A stretch of DNA of 64,000 nt from Sipunculus nudus (Eukaryota > Annelida > Sipuncula > Golfingiida > Sipunculidae). The notes beneath the pieces are model-generated. The model did not search any database. It was given only the letters and a program-made list of their open reading frames with translations, and had not been told where the DNA came from. Within the stretch, counting starts at the first letter, position 1; each line of letters begins with the position of its first letter. The stretch covers positions 20,311,867 through 20,375,866 of the forward strand of contig CM049308.1 in the NCBI GenBank assembly GCA_026874595.1, written 5' to 3'. This document shows, in pieces, positions 24,320 through 38,087 of this stretch. A program made the position numbers and the translations under genes.

Positions 24320-26526
24320 ATATATGTCAGAGACGAGATTGAAATCCAGGAGGATTTTAAATTCGCCTAGACGAGATTGCGATTGTGATCTCGCCTAGGC
24401 GAGATTGTAATTGTGATCCTGGCTAGACGGATTTTAAACTCGCCTAGACCAGATCACAATCGCAATCTCGCCTAGGCGACATTAAAATCCATCATGGAGC
24501 AGGCCAGGATTTTAATCTCGTCTAGGCGAGTTTAAAATCTGTCTGGTGTCATCCAGGCGAGTTTAAAATCTGCCTGATATCACTTGGGCGAGTTTAAAAT
24601 CTGCCTAGGTGAGATTAAAATAGTGATCTGATCTAATTTCCCAATAAATTATGCACTGTAATTGACTTATGAAAGATGTTTTCAGTCAGATTTTCAATAT
24701 TTTAACACTGAATGGTTATGTATAGTTCACAAGTAATATATTTGTTAATATTTACAGAATATTATATTATTAATTAAATAATTAACATTAATTTAGGAAT
24801 GGAATATTTTATATTATATATTTTTTATTAATATGGCTATGTATAGTTCACAAGTAATATATATTTAATATTATTTACAGAATATTATAATATTTATGTA
24901 ATAATTAACATTAATTTTTTTATTTTATATTTTTATTTATAAACTGTGTAATAAGAAACTTACATTGGTATTGTATATGGCATATTCAAATGATATATGA
25001 TGTGGGCTGCTGCTGATTATTTACATACCGGTAATAATTTTGTTGTCAATATTAATTTGAAGGGAAACTGGAATAAGTAATATTAGTAATGTAGTATTTT
25101 AAAAAAACAAAAGGAACATAGCTCATTTATTTTTTATCAATATAATTCAATGCATGTTCACATGCATAAATGATCTATTACTCTATGAATCTAGAAATCA
25201 TATTTTTTCTGATATGATATAATACTGTCCAAAAAAAGGCAGTTATCTTGTAACACAGTCTGCATAAATATTGAAGCTTCACAAAATGCCTCACAAAACA
25301 TTAAAAAAAAAGATAAGAAGAATATTATATACATTATAAGAAAAGACTAAATAAGACAAAGAAATATTCACTTGCATACATCTGTGTATCAACTTTTACT
25401 TTTTCTCATATGATGTTTAATTACCTAAAAAAAGGATGGTGTATCAAAGTCCATCATAAATACTGATACCCTGCATATTTTGTACCATAAGTGTACATGT
25501 TTTGACTGTTGAGTGTTGAATACCTGGGTGAAAAGAAACATTTGAACTAGATCAACCAACTAATTTGTTCTGCTTGTCCTGTAAGATTTATCAAATAGGA
25601 TGATTGTTTATGTTAATGTGTAATATACTCATTAAATAGTGAAGTAATAGCTATCTAAACTAATCTATCTGTCTGTCTATCTATCTATCTATGATTGATT
25701 CATTATGCAACTGGATGACTTTTTCCCCCAGATTTGCTCTTCATAATATCTCATAAGTGTGCTTCAATATACCTCTTGTTACTCTCTAATTGCCATATAG
25801 CCATATATTTAAATACAATTACAAATTATTTTTTTGTAAAAATTATTAGTGATATTTACAATCCCAAGGTTCTTAAGAAAACTGGAGAAAAAAAATAAAG
25901 ATTAATTAATGTTTAGCAAATAATTGGTATGATAAGGATGCTGTAGACCACATGAAACACATCAAAGGTTCAAATAATAATCAAATATCTATTTCATAAT
26001 TCTGTTTCCAAAATAAATGTTAATTATCACATGAATAATTATTACATTACTGTAAAAAAGTTAATTATTACATTAATACTATAATATTCTGTAAATATTA
26101 ATAAATATATTACCTTTTAACTATATATAACCATTCAGTGTTAAAATATTGAAAATCCGACTGAAAACATCTTTCATATGTCAATTACAATGCTTAATAT
26201 ATTAGGAAATTAGATCAGATCACTATGTTAATCTCGCCTAGGCAGATTTTAAACTCGCCTAAGTAATATCAGGCAGATTTTAAACTCGCAGGGATGACAC
26301 CAGGCGGATTTTAAACTCGCCTAGGCGAGATTAAAATCCTGGCCTGCTCCATGATGGATTTTAATCTCGCCTAGGCGAGATTGCGATTGTGATCTCGTCT
26401 AGGCGAGTTTAAAATCTGTCTACCCGAGATCACAATTGCAATCTCGCCTAGGCGAGATCACAATTGCAATCTCGTCTAGGCGAATTTAAAATCTGCCTGT
26501 ATTTCAATCTCGTCTCTGACATATAT
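24320..26526. mobile_element. Large foldback element with CTCGCCTAGGCGAG palindrome arrays
   Basis: Inverted arms of ~0.5 kb (24326-24800 against about 26030-26520) with outer ends GTCAGAGACGAGATTG and its complement, both next to ATATAT. The outer ~300 bp of each arm is built from short palindromes CTCGCCTAGGCGAG (24390, 26316, 26366, 26443) and variants joined by GATTGCGATTGTGATC or TTTAAAATC linkers. The ~1.1-kb centre is AT-rich with no transposase; GTATAGTTCACAAGTAATAT is duplicated at about 24720 and 24840. Confidence 0.85.
25668..25691. repeat. (CTAT)n microsatellite
   Basis: Short CTAT/CTGT tetranucleotide run in the centre of the foldback element. Confidence 0.8.
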
Positions 26527-26876
26527 ACATGTACCTAGACTAAATGCTACTCTTGTAATGGGGTTAGCAGCCGAGGGGTTATGACTTCTAGCCCCACTGT
26601 TACTGATCATTAAATAAAATGTGCTGGAATTTTCAATAAGGACAGGGCTCAAAATTTTTGTGTCAGAGATATTAATGTAAAATGATAAGGTCATCTTAGT
26701 ACTTTTACTGTTCTGGACTGCCTTTAAAGTTTGAAGGATGTTGTGTATACTGTGCTGTCTGTTTGTTTGTCTGTCTGGGTGCAAGATATATACTGTAAAA
26801 GGTATAGATCTATAGATCTGAGTCCTTTTGCACAGATTAAATTTTAGATATCATATACATGAAAAAAGATTTTCTC

Positions 26877-26911
<35 letters not shown>

Positions 26912-28060
26912 CCACTGGTCATACAGAGTAACAGTCCTAGAACTGATAGGAATAATCAAGTAATCCAGTTACAGGGAGCAACATTTAATAAGCTACATTG
27001 ACATGGGGTGCAAAAAAGGGGTTAAAATATGGCTTACCATTTCTGCACAGACAAATATGCAAAGTGCGGGAAATGAAGGTTTATAATACAATTTTCTTCA
27101 TAATCAGTCTGAGAATAAACATGATGCCAACATCAATATCACTTATCAGACAAGTTCCCTACAATAAATTTCTGGTGTACACGAAGAAGAGAAGCATCTC
27201 TGTACACAGCAATAGCTAAGTAAATAGGTTCAGGTGTCTGGAGGTGATGGCTAGGCAGCATCATTATGTTCAGGACCGCTGAGGTATAACTCAGGTGATG
27301 TTTTAACCCTCCAGCAGCATCAGCAGCCCAGGTGATACACTGGGCCAGCGCTGATCAGCATCTGTTAATCAGCTGCTGTATGAATCAGCCTCTCTACCTA
27401 CCTGTAGTGCTGCCAGCCAGGTCATGTTTTAAATAAGATGCTGGAGAAATGCCCAGGTGATAACAAACCTTCTGATTAAGGAAGATGCAAATCTTAAACT
27501 GATGATGATGATGATGATTATGATGATGTTCATACAGGGGATGGATATAGGATCTGATAAGATGATATTAGTAAAGTTGTTCGGAGAATTTTGATATTAT
27601 GCTGATAATAGTGATATGGGGATATTCAGTTAATCATAATAGTATTACATTATTAAAAATGATAATTTGGAGAAACATGGATGATTGGTTTAAACAGATT
27701 TTATTCAACAAAGGGAATACAATTGGGCAACAGACAGTGTCTATTCAAAATGCCCTTCTGTTGCATCAATGATTGTGTTGATGATTAAAATGATGATGAG
27801 GAGGACAAATATAAAAAGATAAAACATGGAAATGTCCAGTTGTTGATAAGGATATACTGATGTTCAGAAAATGATGCTCATGACATAAGAATGTTCAGAT
27901 GATTATATTGAGGATGATGTTATATATATGTTGTATTTCAGAACATTTTGAGGTGATCAATTACAGTGTTGGTGCACCAAAAAGATGTTGACAGCATAAC
28001 TCCCAACATACTATTCAAACAAACCAGGAGAGTTTAATATGCACAGTTCCGATTGAAATT
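26527..28060. other. Gene-free stretch with microsatellites
   Basis: Holds (CT)n at 26878-26907, a CAGC/CAGGTGAT-rich patch at 27290-27420 and (GAT)n at about 27500-27530. No exon supported. Confidence 0.5.
26878..26907. repeat. (CT)n microsatellite
   Basis: Uninterrupted CT dinucleotide run. Confidence 0.95.
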
Positions 28061-30705
28061 TTTAGCTCAGCTGACTATAAGTCATCTGAGCTATAGTCGT
28101 GGTCAATTGTCCGTCGTCCGTGCGTCTTGCCGTCCGTCCATCCGTAGATGTGGCACATTTTGAAACCGTAAGAACTAGGAATCCAAAATTCAGCATAATG
28201 TTAGATGTCCCCAAGATCTCCTACCAAGCCGAAAACTGGGTCTTTGCGACTTTGTTCCTTTTAGAAATTAAGGAAAAACCTCAATTTTTTATTAAAAACC
28301 TATTTTTACACTTCAGGACTGCCTAATATCAAACCACTCATCTGTTTTTCCTCATATTTACCATAATTATTCCTCTATATAGTTCCTATGAACATGCCAG
28401 AAATTATGTCTGTATTATGTAAATTTAAAAAGTTATGGGCCAAAACATAATGCATTTTGTAAAAAATCAGGAAAGATATTTGATCACTTAACACAAAATA
28501 AGTTAAAGCTATAAACTTTTTTTCCAGTAATATAACTTTAATTAATCAAAATTAAATTGTATACCCAAAATTAGATCAAAATCTTTTAAATTTTTTTAAA
28601 TATTAACAAAAATAAAAAACTGGTTCCTTAAATTTTGCCCAACTTTGACCATGGCATGTTTTTTCCTGTAGGTACTGTAGATTTAATTTTTACTGCATGA
28701 TTTTGTTAGCATTTTGTCTGTAAACACCAAAAATTTGAAACCAGTTGATCAAAAACTGTAGATTTTATTCAAGTTTTCAAGCACCATGTAACATTTTGTT
28801 TACATCAAGCTAGTGTCATGCAGTTTGCAAGTGCTCAGCTCCCCAGCTTCAGCTCTCAGTTCCTAAAATTTGGCATGCAATTAGATGTCTCAAAAATCCC
28901 CTACCATGCCAAGAATTTGGTCACTAGGACTTAATACCTTCGAGATATTAATGAAAAACTTCATTTTTCCATTAAAAACCCATTGTTACACTTCAAGACT
29001 GCCTAATATCAAAACCACTGATCTGACTTTAATCATATATAATATACAAATTTTTCTATACATTCTCTATGCACATGCCAGAAATGATGTCAGTATTGCG
29101 TAATTGTTTTAAGTGATGGGCCCAAACATAATGCACTTTGTAAAAAATCAAGAAATATATTTACTCCCTTAAAAGAGGATTGCTGAAGCTAGAGATTTTT
29201 TGTCAGGGATGTAACATTATTTAATCAAGATTCAATTGAATACCCAAAATTAGTTCGAATTTTTTCAAATTTTATAAGTTATTAGTATAAATATAAAATT
29301 AGTACCTTAAATTTTGCCCAACTTTGACCATGGCATGTTTGTTTCCTGTGAGCACTGTTGATATAATTTTCGTATCATGCACACATAAAGATTTCAGCTT
29401 TTTAGTTTAAAAAGCTGAAAGAAATTGGCCAAAAATTGTAGCTTTTATTAATGTTTTAATGAGACCATGTCAGACCTTGGCTCTCTGTAGCACCTCTTTA
29501 GTCACCTGTATACATGTTGACCTTGTTGAACTTTCAGCAAATTATGCATGCTTGAGGGGAGGCATAAACTTGGGCTCCAGGCAGCTTATTATATAATGGC
29601 CAGCCACAGTTGATCCAGGTGTCCAACCCAACTCATCTAGTAGTTTTAACCAACAACATAACAATAAACAATAAATTAATAAATTTTTATTGGTTTTTAA
29701 TAACAAATTAAAGAAAAATAGAAAAGGAATTTGTTAGTTGATAATAACAGGAAATTAACTTGCAGTTACCGATGATATAAGATTCTTGTATTGATGGATA
29801 GAATGTCACGTATTCCAAATAACACCATGCAGTCACCTATGGTATTTATCAGTTCAATTTTAATGATAAAAAAGTAAATCATATTATTCATTACTAATCA
29901 TTAGGGATCATATGAAGGAAATTAATGATAGACAAAGATGCAGTTGATAATATTATTATCTAGATTCCTACTGTGTCTATAGTTAGTACATTGATGTGAA
30001 ATTAGTCCAAAATGAATATATTACATTTGTTTTAAATATAAATAAAAGCCATAAAACCAGGTACTTATGATCATTATTTAAATGAGTGAATTTTGTATAT
30101 TCTGGATTCTCAACATCATTGTTTGGTGAAAACTGAATAAATACCAGACATGGTGCGAATACTTTGCAATTGTATTTAAACACGAATATGAATATGTACT
30201 CCATTATAAAATTTCTTTCATAAGAATGGGAATTCAGGTAAAAATGAAAGTATATGAATACCAGTGCAAATACCTTCAAAATGTATTAATGAATCCATTC
30301 ATGAATATATTCTTTAATATTATTTTAATAATCATTTCAGTTATATTTTATTTGAAAAAATCATACTATTCTCTTATTATTTTTAATAAAAATTATATTT
30401 GGGACAATATTTGTAATTTTTTTAATAAAAAGTTAAACTCTTATATTATATGTTCTGCTTATAAGTTATATGGCCAAGTCAAAATCTGTGTGACAATCGC
30501 ACTCCATTTGTTAATAAAATAAATGAAATTAATCCTCTTTCCTGTCTCCAAAGGTACTATCAAAATCATACATAAGCTAAACAACAACAACTCATAATAC
30601 AGCTTATTTTTATTACCACATAAAACCAGCATGTGCCTCATTTCTAAATCATATTTTTTTATCATATATAACAGCTGAGCGCCGTGACCCATAGGTCCCT
30701 TGTTT
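28061..30705 (+). mobile_element. Family C Helentron-like element, copy 1
   Basis: 5' end TTTAGCTCAGCTGACTATAA folds with GTCATCTGAGCT; a GTCCGTCGTCCGTGCGTC tract follows. The core has two ~680-bp tandem units (TTAGATGTCCCCAAGATCTC at about 28201, TTAGATGTCTCAAAAATCCC at about 28881) with shared blocks such as AATTTTGCCCAACTTTGACC. The 3' end is CAGCTGAGCG, then a GACCCATAGGTC stem-loop, then CCTTGTTT. The AT-rich part 29550-30660 shows no repeat or gene and may be a later insertion. Confidence 0.75.
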
Positions 30706-33436
30706 AATATTTTCATAAATTGACAGATCTTTTCCAAAAATTAAGCTGCAGTGAAGGAATGAGGTATATACATAGGCCTAGTTAACTATTACAAAACCAA
30801 AACCATTCTTATCAGTATATTTGAGTAATTCAATAACATCAGTTTATGAGAAAAATATATGTTAACAACATCTCAACCCTATTAATGAAGGTCAAGATCA
30901 CTGGTCACATGCTCAAACAACCACATTTAAAAATTGGTGATTGGTTGTTTAGTGTCATTAATTATATTCTAAAAAATGTTACTATGAAAATGAGGCTGGC
31001 AACCAAAGAAACACACTATGTCACTTGGCAACATGATTCCGAACAACTGGAAGGTTGCAAAACATGGATGTTGGATTTGGTTTTACAGCTCATATTAAGC
31101 CTTTAGTTACTCATCACTTAAGTGTCAACAGTGTGATAATGTATGTGTAAGAGAATAATTGCCAAATTTCAGTGTGCGCCACATGGTGGAACAGGCTTTA
31201 GATAAATCTTCCTCCATCAAAATATTTATTGTACCAGGTAAATACAGAAACATAAAATTTATGTCTATGGTAAAAAAAAGTAGACTTTTTGTCAAAGTTC
31301 ATAATCGTTAACCTGTCATTCCAAACACTAATCTTTAAAGCCATGCACCATCTGTGTCCATAAATATAATCCCAGAAGACTCATACAGAATTGTATTTCT
31401 TGAACATTAAAATGTGATTAATGGTTGATTCAAATGCATGAACCTCCCTTCAGACTAATAGCACAAACTTTTCTGATATGTTGCAGAAATTTGCCAAACT
31501 GTTAGGAGAGTATGAAATACAAATGCATTATGGGTAGACAGTTTCTCTTTATATTACCAGCCTTAAAATAAACATGAAACATATCATGTTTCATCTACTG
31601 GTTTCAGACAGGTGACAGAAACCTTGCCAGCTTAAAAAAGACAGAAGAGTGAAAGTAATTAGAGTGTGCTTGTATTATATACTGATTCTTCAAGGAGTTT
31701 ACAGATGTATATTTGTGTTTTCTCTCATAAATAAATCTTTGCTATATCTCACCCCAGTATTAATTAAACCTTATTGCATCCTATGTCTTAAGACCTATAT
31801 TTATAATGTGAATGTATGCTCTGATTTTTTCCCCTGTGAATATCCTAGATGTATGCCACAGGATAAGGGCGTCATGTCCCGTTGATCAAAAGATGTTTGA
31901 TGTTTATTTCCTTACTGTTTAGGTACAACTATTTCCCAGGTGTTCAGCCTGACTACAGTGGGCCATCACCCAGTGCTTGGGGCCTCGATGTGTCCTGTTT
32001 TTTGGCAGGTATACTGTTTGCAATGTGCAAAACACAAAGACATAATGCAGGTGATGTCTGTACCAAAGTCTGTGCCCAATTACTGCTGTCTTAGTTTATA
32101 CATTGATCTGCAAGAATTGGTCCATATCCTACTGGTGGCACTGTCTATTTTACTGAAAATGAAATAGCAATATTTGATCAGAACGATAGGTGCTATTATT
32201 ATACCTATTTTTTGCATGCATTAGGTTAGGAAAATACAAAAATTTTACATAGTGCTCGGAATAATCCGGAAATACAAACCTACAACAGTTAAACATCTTG
32301 GAGGTTCCATTGGGATTTCATCATGTTGTTTTTGATGCACTTAGTCTAATAGGTTTCAAACTAGGGACTATCAGCTTAAGTCCCAGCACCTTATGTTAGA
32401 GCTCTGTGATTATCACAGATTAACCATTAATCAAATCGATGTTTTGAAAATCTTTGATTCTCAGTTATCTGTTTTTATCCTTGAGAATCGGTCCACTAAA
32501 TTTCATAGATTTGTGTCTGAATATTGCCCATTTCCACATGAACATCATATTCAAGGTCGGTCTCTCAGTTTCTTAGTTAGTCTTGCTGTAAGATGATCTA
32601 GAATGCAGATTCTAGAATTTACAAGATAAAAAAAAATCAAATTGTACTTCATTCTTCACTTCCAAGGTGGCAGCAGGGTGAGTGTAAGCAGTCCCCATAT
32701 TGTCCAACTGTCATGTAAAATAATCGATTATTAATAGTAATCGGTTGCCACAAGTTCCGATTAATCAGTTACAAATTTTGGATCCGATTCCTAGCTCAAA
32801 CTTATGTTAACCACTGGGCTATGTCCTACCCAAAACAGTTTGAACTATTCTGTTTAAAGCATCTGAAACCTTTTTAATGAAATTATGAAACAGAAGAAAA
32901 CCCAAAAGTAGCTGGAATATGAGACTTTCATGTGTTAATTTACTTTCTTACTTGTATATGCAATGACTTGCATTCTGTATTTCAAGAAACACAATTCACA
33001 TGTGCAGGTAATAATCTTAGTATAAATATATGGAAAATCAGCATCAAAATGATTCTGTGCATAGTTTGACCTACATTGAAAGGAGTATAAATACTATAAT
33101 CATATTATATCACACTTCACAAACATTCCATGTGACTTTTTTAACTGTTGCAAATTAACCCTGACAATGGATGTGGCTTTTTTAGTTGAGTTAATATTCT
33201 AACCAGACACAGAAATATTTCATTTAGTTATAATAACACTGTTAGGAATGGATACTTATTTACACTAACAGCATATAAAATATAACATGAAAGCATAGAC
33301 TAATTCTAAATTAATTTTGACTCATGTGTATCAGGGCCATGGCCACTTCCATATTTGTTTGAGATTATTTTCAGTGTTTATCTTTCTTTCACCCCTTTCC
33401 AGAAATGGCTGTTGTCTCTTCTGTCAGATGAAAATA
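30706..33436. other. Gene-free stretch
   Basis: AT-rich. Contains the weak exon candidate at 31923-32008 and an AATCGATTATTAATAGTAATC palindrome-like patch near 32720. Nothing else supported. Confidence 0.45.
31923..32008 (+). other. Possible orphan exon (unassigned)
   Basis: An 86-bp block flanked by a good acceptor (TTACTGTTTAG) and a possible donor (GTATAC). Two frames are open; one reads YNYFPGVQPDYSGPSPSAWG, a Pro/Gly/Tyr-rich stretch like the disordered N-termini of some invertebrate calpains. No homology can be claimed and the phase cannot be tied to 49577. It could equally be chance. Confidence 0.15.
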
Positions 33437-33542
33437 CAGTGAACTGTCTTTAATTATAGACCACCGGTCTAATAAGACCACCTGTGAATTAAGAACAGTT
33501 TTGGCCAGTCTCATGAGTGGTCTTATTACACAGGTTCCACTG
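33437..33542. mobile_element. Short CAGTG..CACTG MITE
   Basis: 106 bp: left TACAGTGAACTGTCTTTAAT, right AGGTTCCACTG with TATAGACCACC / GTGGTCTTATTA inner arms. Similar to CAGTGGAACC-type elements; the left TA target base pair is visible, the right is lost. Confidence 0.55.
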
Positions 33543-34346
33543 AACATGAGCCTATTTTAGTTAAGTGCCTGAAGTGAAACTGAAAGTACAGATTTCTAAC
33601 CTTTCAGCTCAGGTATTGTAATACTTTGAAATTTTCACCTTTCCAACGAAAAGTAATTTATACAAGTTTGCTTTTCCACAAAAATTTGCCTCTCTGCTGT
33701 TGTTCAATGTTGTTCAGCGTCCTGATGTTGATACCAGACACTCTTTTGATATGTAGGCTGTGATCAGGCTGTGATTAAATATTAGCTTTGCTAACTTTAT
33801 AAATTGGCCAATAATGTATAAATGCAAAAATAAGGATAGGGCTAGAGTTTATAGACTGACACTTATATGCAATGGCTGCTCTTTGTCATTCGCAGAGCTC
33901 TATGATTGCATGAGCCCTGCAGAGCAATTAATTGCATGGGGTTCTAGTGCAGCTGGGTATTTACAAGTTACATTTTCGAGTGTTCCAGGTTAGAATACAG
34001 ATTCCTCGTGAGAGTTCTGTGTCCAGGTTATTGTAATGCGTGAAAAAACTTATTTTTGGTGTCATTATTGTAACTAGTATTCAGCCACTAAACATCTAGG
34101 TGTTCACCTTTCCAAGGGATTGGTACAAAGTGAAAGTGCCTTTCCATGCATGTTTTTGCCTGTCTCAGACAGGCAGAAAGGTGTTATAAAAAATTTACGA
34201 CCCGCGTTACTTTGCAAGGGAGTTGACCCCCTGATCAACATTTTCAAGTTAAATATTGTTACATGTAAATTTATATAATCTCAAGGTGATTTGTAACACA
34301 GGGATGTACCTGATGCCTCTCTCTGACCATGTTATATATCCTTTTT

Positions 34347-34834
34347 CAGGGCGTAAAATTTACTTTTTTTATCTACCTGAAATGGGGTCAGGCACCCAAA
34401 AAAATTTGCCAGACCCCACAGAATTCCGCCTGACCCCACAGGTTTGTTTGTTCCAAGTTGTTCATCTACTTCTCTCAGGTTGAAAACAAATTAAACAATT
34501 GGTCCATAGGAGAGGGAGTGTGCTACCAGCCTATGACACTATTTGCAAATAACTTTTCATCATCATAGGTTCCTAGTGTTATTTCCATATATGGAAATAT
34601 TCTATTTACGGAGCAAGCAATCTAATGGGAGGCGTATTCTCGATTAGGCATCCTACGGGTAACGTTACAACTGTCAACAGACCTGCGGCGGTAAACGGTC
34701 ACTTTTTTTTCATGAGAGTAATATGAATGGTATAAAAATGCCAGAAAAGGGGTCCGGTGCATGGATGACTTTTACCGGACCCCTGAGAAAACTACCTGCC
34801 ATTTCCGGGGGTCAGGCGTTAATTTTCCGCCCTG
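34347..34834. mobile_element. CAGGGCG-ended MITE (hAT-like termini)
   Basis: 488 bp. Left CAGGGCGTAAAATTTAC and right complement CAGGGCGGAAAATTAACG. Sub-terminal ACCTGAAATGGGGTCAGGC is echoed by TGCCATTTCCGGGGGTCAGG. CAGGG termini are usual in hAT elements, but a clean 8-bp target duplication is not visible. Confidence 0.7.
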
Positions 34835-35207
34835 TTTTTGTACATGTAGCCTTTTGAAACCAAGGGGTTCTTTGTTCAGTGAACTGGAGTAATATAATGA
34901 AGTGTACCCACTGGAACAGTGACCTCACCAGTTATTTGAATCCCATCATAGGCAACAAATTGTTTTCCCTAAGTATACAATGTAGCTGTATATTATTCTC
35001 TTTCTTTTATATGGAGCCATTAAATCATTTTTTGTTCCGAGAAAGCGGGGAACAACAAACATTGGTGCATCCAGTCTATATATATGCCCACATTTTGCAG
35101 AAAGTTTGGTTAACAGTTACAAGTGTCATTGCCTGTTTAATTTTGTAGGTCCATTTATCTACTACAGACAGTGGGTAATGTTTTAAAAAAGTTTTAGTTG
35201 TATCCCC

Positions 35208-36640
35208 AGACAAAGTCACAATACTATGGTTTAAGCACGGTCAAGCCACCACCGCAGAGATTTCGTTTGGACGCGATAGCTCAAAAAAATATTATACGGT
35301 TCTTTACCAAACTTGACATGTGCATATATATGGGTGAGAGAAGGAAGCCTTTTTAAAATGGGGTCTTGACCTTTACTAGCAGAGTGACCTTGACGTTGAA
35401 TAGGTCCATTTTGGGGGAAAATCAGACAAATACCTGAAGAAATCTTGCATGGATTGGACCAAAATTCAACTTGGCAGAAGGTCTTGACCAGTTAGTGTTG
35501 TCATGTACCAAAAACTGGTGGCGCCACCTGTTATCCTTTTCTTGTTTTTGTGCTGTTTAATACCCCCATCATTGCCACTTAACAGGACTTGGAGCATTTT
35601 AAGTCAAAAACTAATGGACAGATTTCTTTCATATTATGCATATGCAAAGACATGGGTTATTGGATGATGTATATTTAAATTGGAGTCATGAACTTTCCTG
35701 TGAGAGTGGTCTTGACCTTGAATATATTGTCATGTATGGTGAAATATCACACAAAATCATAAATATCTCAATAAGGGATGCATAAATTGGTCCAAAAACA
35801 AATTGACCAAAGATTTGAGACAGCTTTGTCTTCTGGGGAAGACAGGTGGCGCCACCTTCTGAAAGTTTCTTGTTTTTGTGCCTGTCATCTTTGCCACTTG
35901 ACAGTACTGTGAGCATTATAAGTCTAAAACTAATGGACAGAGGGCTGTAATTGTGCAGGTCCTTTGATCTTGGATACCTCCATCTTGTATTCAAGACAAG
36001 TGGCACTATCTACAGTCATAATTGTGTGCCGTCCATCTGTCCATTTGCTTTTGGTGAAAACTGCTTATATCTCTGGAGTGGTTCAAGGTATAGGTCTGAA
36101 ATTTGGCATGTCAATCCATCTTGGAAAGTATTCTTGTAAACCAGACAGGTGGCGACACCTACCTTCCCTATTTAAAGAATAAATTAATGGAGTGATTTGC
36201 CCTATTAGCCTGAAATTGTGCATAACCACAGATCTTGTACTCAAGACTGGTGGTGCCATCTGCAATCATTTTGGCATGGTGTCCATCTGTACATGTGCTT
36301 TGGGTGAAAATTGTTCATACCTCTGGAGTGGTTCAAGGTAATGGTCTTAAATTTGGTATGTCTATCCATCTTGGAAAATTTTCTCATACACCAGACAGGT
36401 GGCGCCACCTTCCTTCCCATTTCAGTAAAATAAATTAATGCTCTTTTCTCTAGAGAGTTTCAAAATATTAAAACATATCTATCAAGTTGATAGATGGAAG
36501 AATCCATAATGGCTTGCCAAGTGTCAGTTTATGCTGCTAAGGTTGGGGGGCCTGTTGTTGAAGGGGGGGGGGGGGGAGGGGCGGGGGGATTAATTGTCTG
36601 GGGATACTATGGCATCTGTGGTGCCAAGAAATATCATGTT
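35208..36640 (+). mobile_element. Family B Helentron-like element, copy 2, with GGCGCCACC core
   Basis: 5' TTGTATCCCCAGACAAAGTC and 3' TGTCTGGGGATACTATGG (about 36595), then GGCATCTGTGGTGCC stem-loop and AAGAAATATCATGTTT. The core differs from copy 1: palindromes GGTGGCGCCACC at 35517-35528, 35845-35856 and 36398-36409, with decayed ones at 36148 and 36249. A G-run precedes the 3' end. Confidence 0.8.
36562..36595. repeat. G-rich tract (quadruplex-prone)
   Basis: A run of about 16 G, then AGGGGCGGGGGG; sits just inside the 3' inverted repeat of the family B element. Confidence 0.85.
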
Positions 36641-37239
36641 TTTGTTTATTTAAATTGAAAACTGAATATTTTGCTTGGTGGAATGCATATGAACACTACT
36701 GAGTGCACTTGCTCTATGTAATGACCTACCTGCAGCTTTCTATGAAAGATCAGCATATTTCAATAGGTATAAGTGCTGATGTTCTTATGCCAAGTTTATG
36801 CTTGGAAGGCTGCAAGCTTAAGAAAAACATCATTGGCAGGCATACACAGTATAAGCAGTCATTGTCTTGTTTATACTGTATCCTTTTTGTCTCACATCTA
36901 CATTAACAAGCATTGGTGCATCCAGCCTATGCCATTATTTTGCAAGAAGTTTGGTAAACAGTTACAAGAGTCATTGCTTGTTTATCTTTGTAGGCCCATT
37001 TATCCTTTACAGACAGTGAGTAGTGTTTTAAAAAGTTTTAACAATATATGCTACATTTAACATTTTATGTCATTTAGTGTCATTCAACAATTGTAAAACA
37101 TACAATTAGTGGTGGATTATAAAAGTGGTCTTTAATTTTTCATGAACAGGGAAATTACGGGTATGGTTTGACAGATTTGAAAGCACTCTCTGGAATCCTT
37201 GAAATACAATTCTTTGCATTTTGGCATATTTTACTGGTT

Positions 37240-38087
37240 TTTAGCTCAGCTGACTGACAGCTATGGTTTCATTTAGTCTCCAAAATTCTGGTCATTTCAT
37301 TGATCGTTAGTGGATGCTCTATAGTAGTTACTCTGTCTGTCCGTCTGTTTGACTGTCTGTCTGTCTGTCAGTCCATCAACATAAATTTTGTTTCCAGATG
37401 ATGACTCGAGGTTGGATTGACATGGATTTCAAACCTCATGTATGGGCCACCTCTAAAGCAAGAACTCTTATGGTTTTTTTGGGTCATGAGGTCAAAGGTC
37501 AAGGTCACAGGGGCCATCTTTCCACAAATTAGTTTCCAGATGAAACTCCAGTTTGGTTTGACATATTGACTTATGTATGGCCCACCACTAAAGCAAGAAT
37601 CCTTATGGTTTTTTGGGTCATAGGGTTGAAGGTCAGGATCACAGGGCCCATCCATTCACAAATTAGGATGATAACAATGGATGATAACTCTAGTTTGGCT
37701 AGATGTATTGACTTCTTACTTGTTTCACTAATGACCCACCACTTAATTAAGAAACATTTTGATTTTCAGGTCCTGAGGTTGAAGGTGAAGGTCACAGGAG
37801 CTTTTCATACCAAACTGTTCATCTTTCACACATGGCTTACTTGCCCAAAGTGGAAGAAATCTTTAGATTTGAGGTTACTTGGTCAGAGGTCAAGGTTGCT
37901 GGACCCACTTTTTTTAAAAGATTGTTATGAAAATCTAAATGCTGTAAGTTCAAGGATAGTAAATTCTCAGGTTTTTTGTTACAAGGCCATTAGTTAAGGT
38001 CACAGGATCAACATTTTGAAAAAGATCATAAAATATCCTTTCAGACTAATTCAGCTGAGCGTTGAGACCCATGGGTCCCTAGTTATT
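37240..38087 (+). mobile_element. Family C element, copy 3, with AGGTCA core
   Basis: 5' TTAGCTCAGCTGACTGACAG, a CTGTCTGTCCGTCTG tract, and 3' TCAGCTGAGCG, stem-loop GACCCATGGGTC, CCTAGTTA. Its core holds GAGGTCAAAGGTCAAGGTCA (about 37489) and weaker copies to 38010, i.e. the core type of family B copy 1, not of family C copies 1 and 2. Confidence 0.75.
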
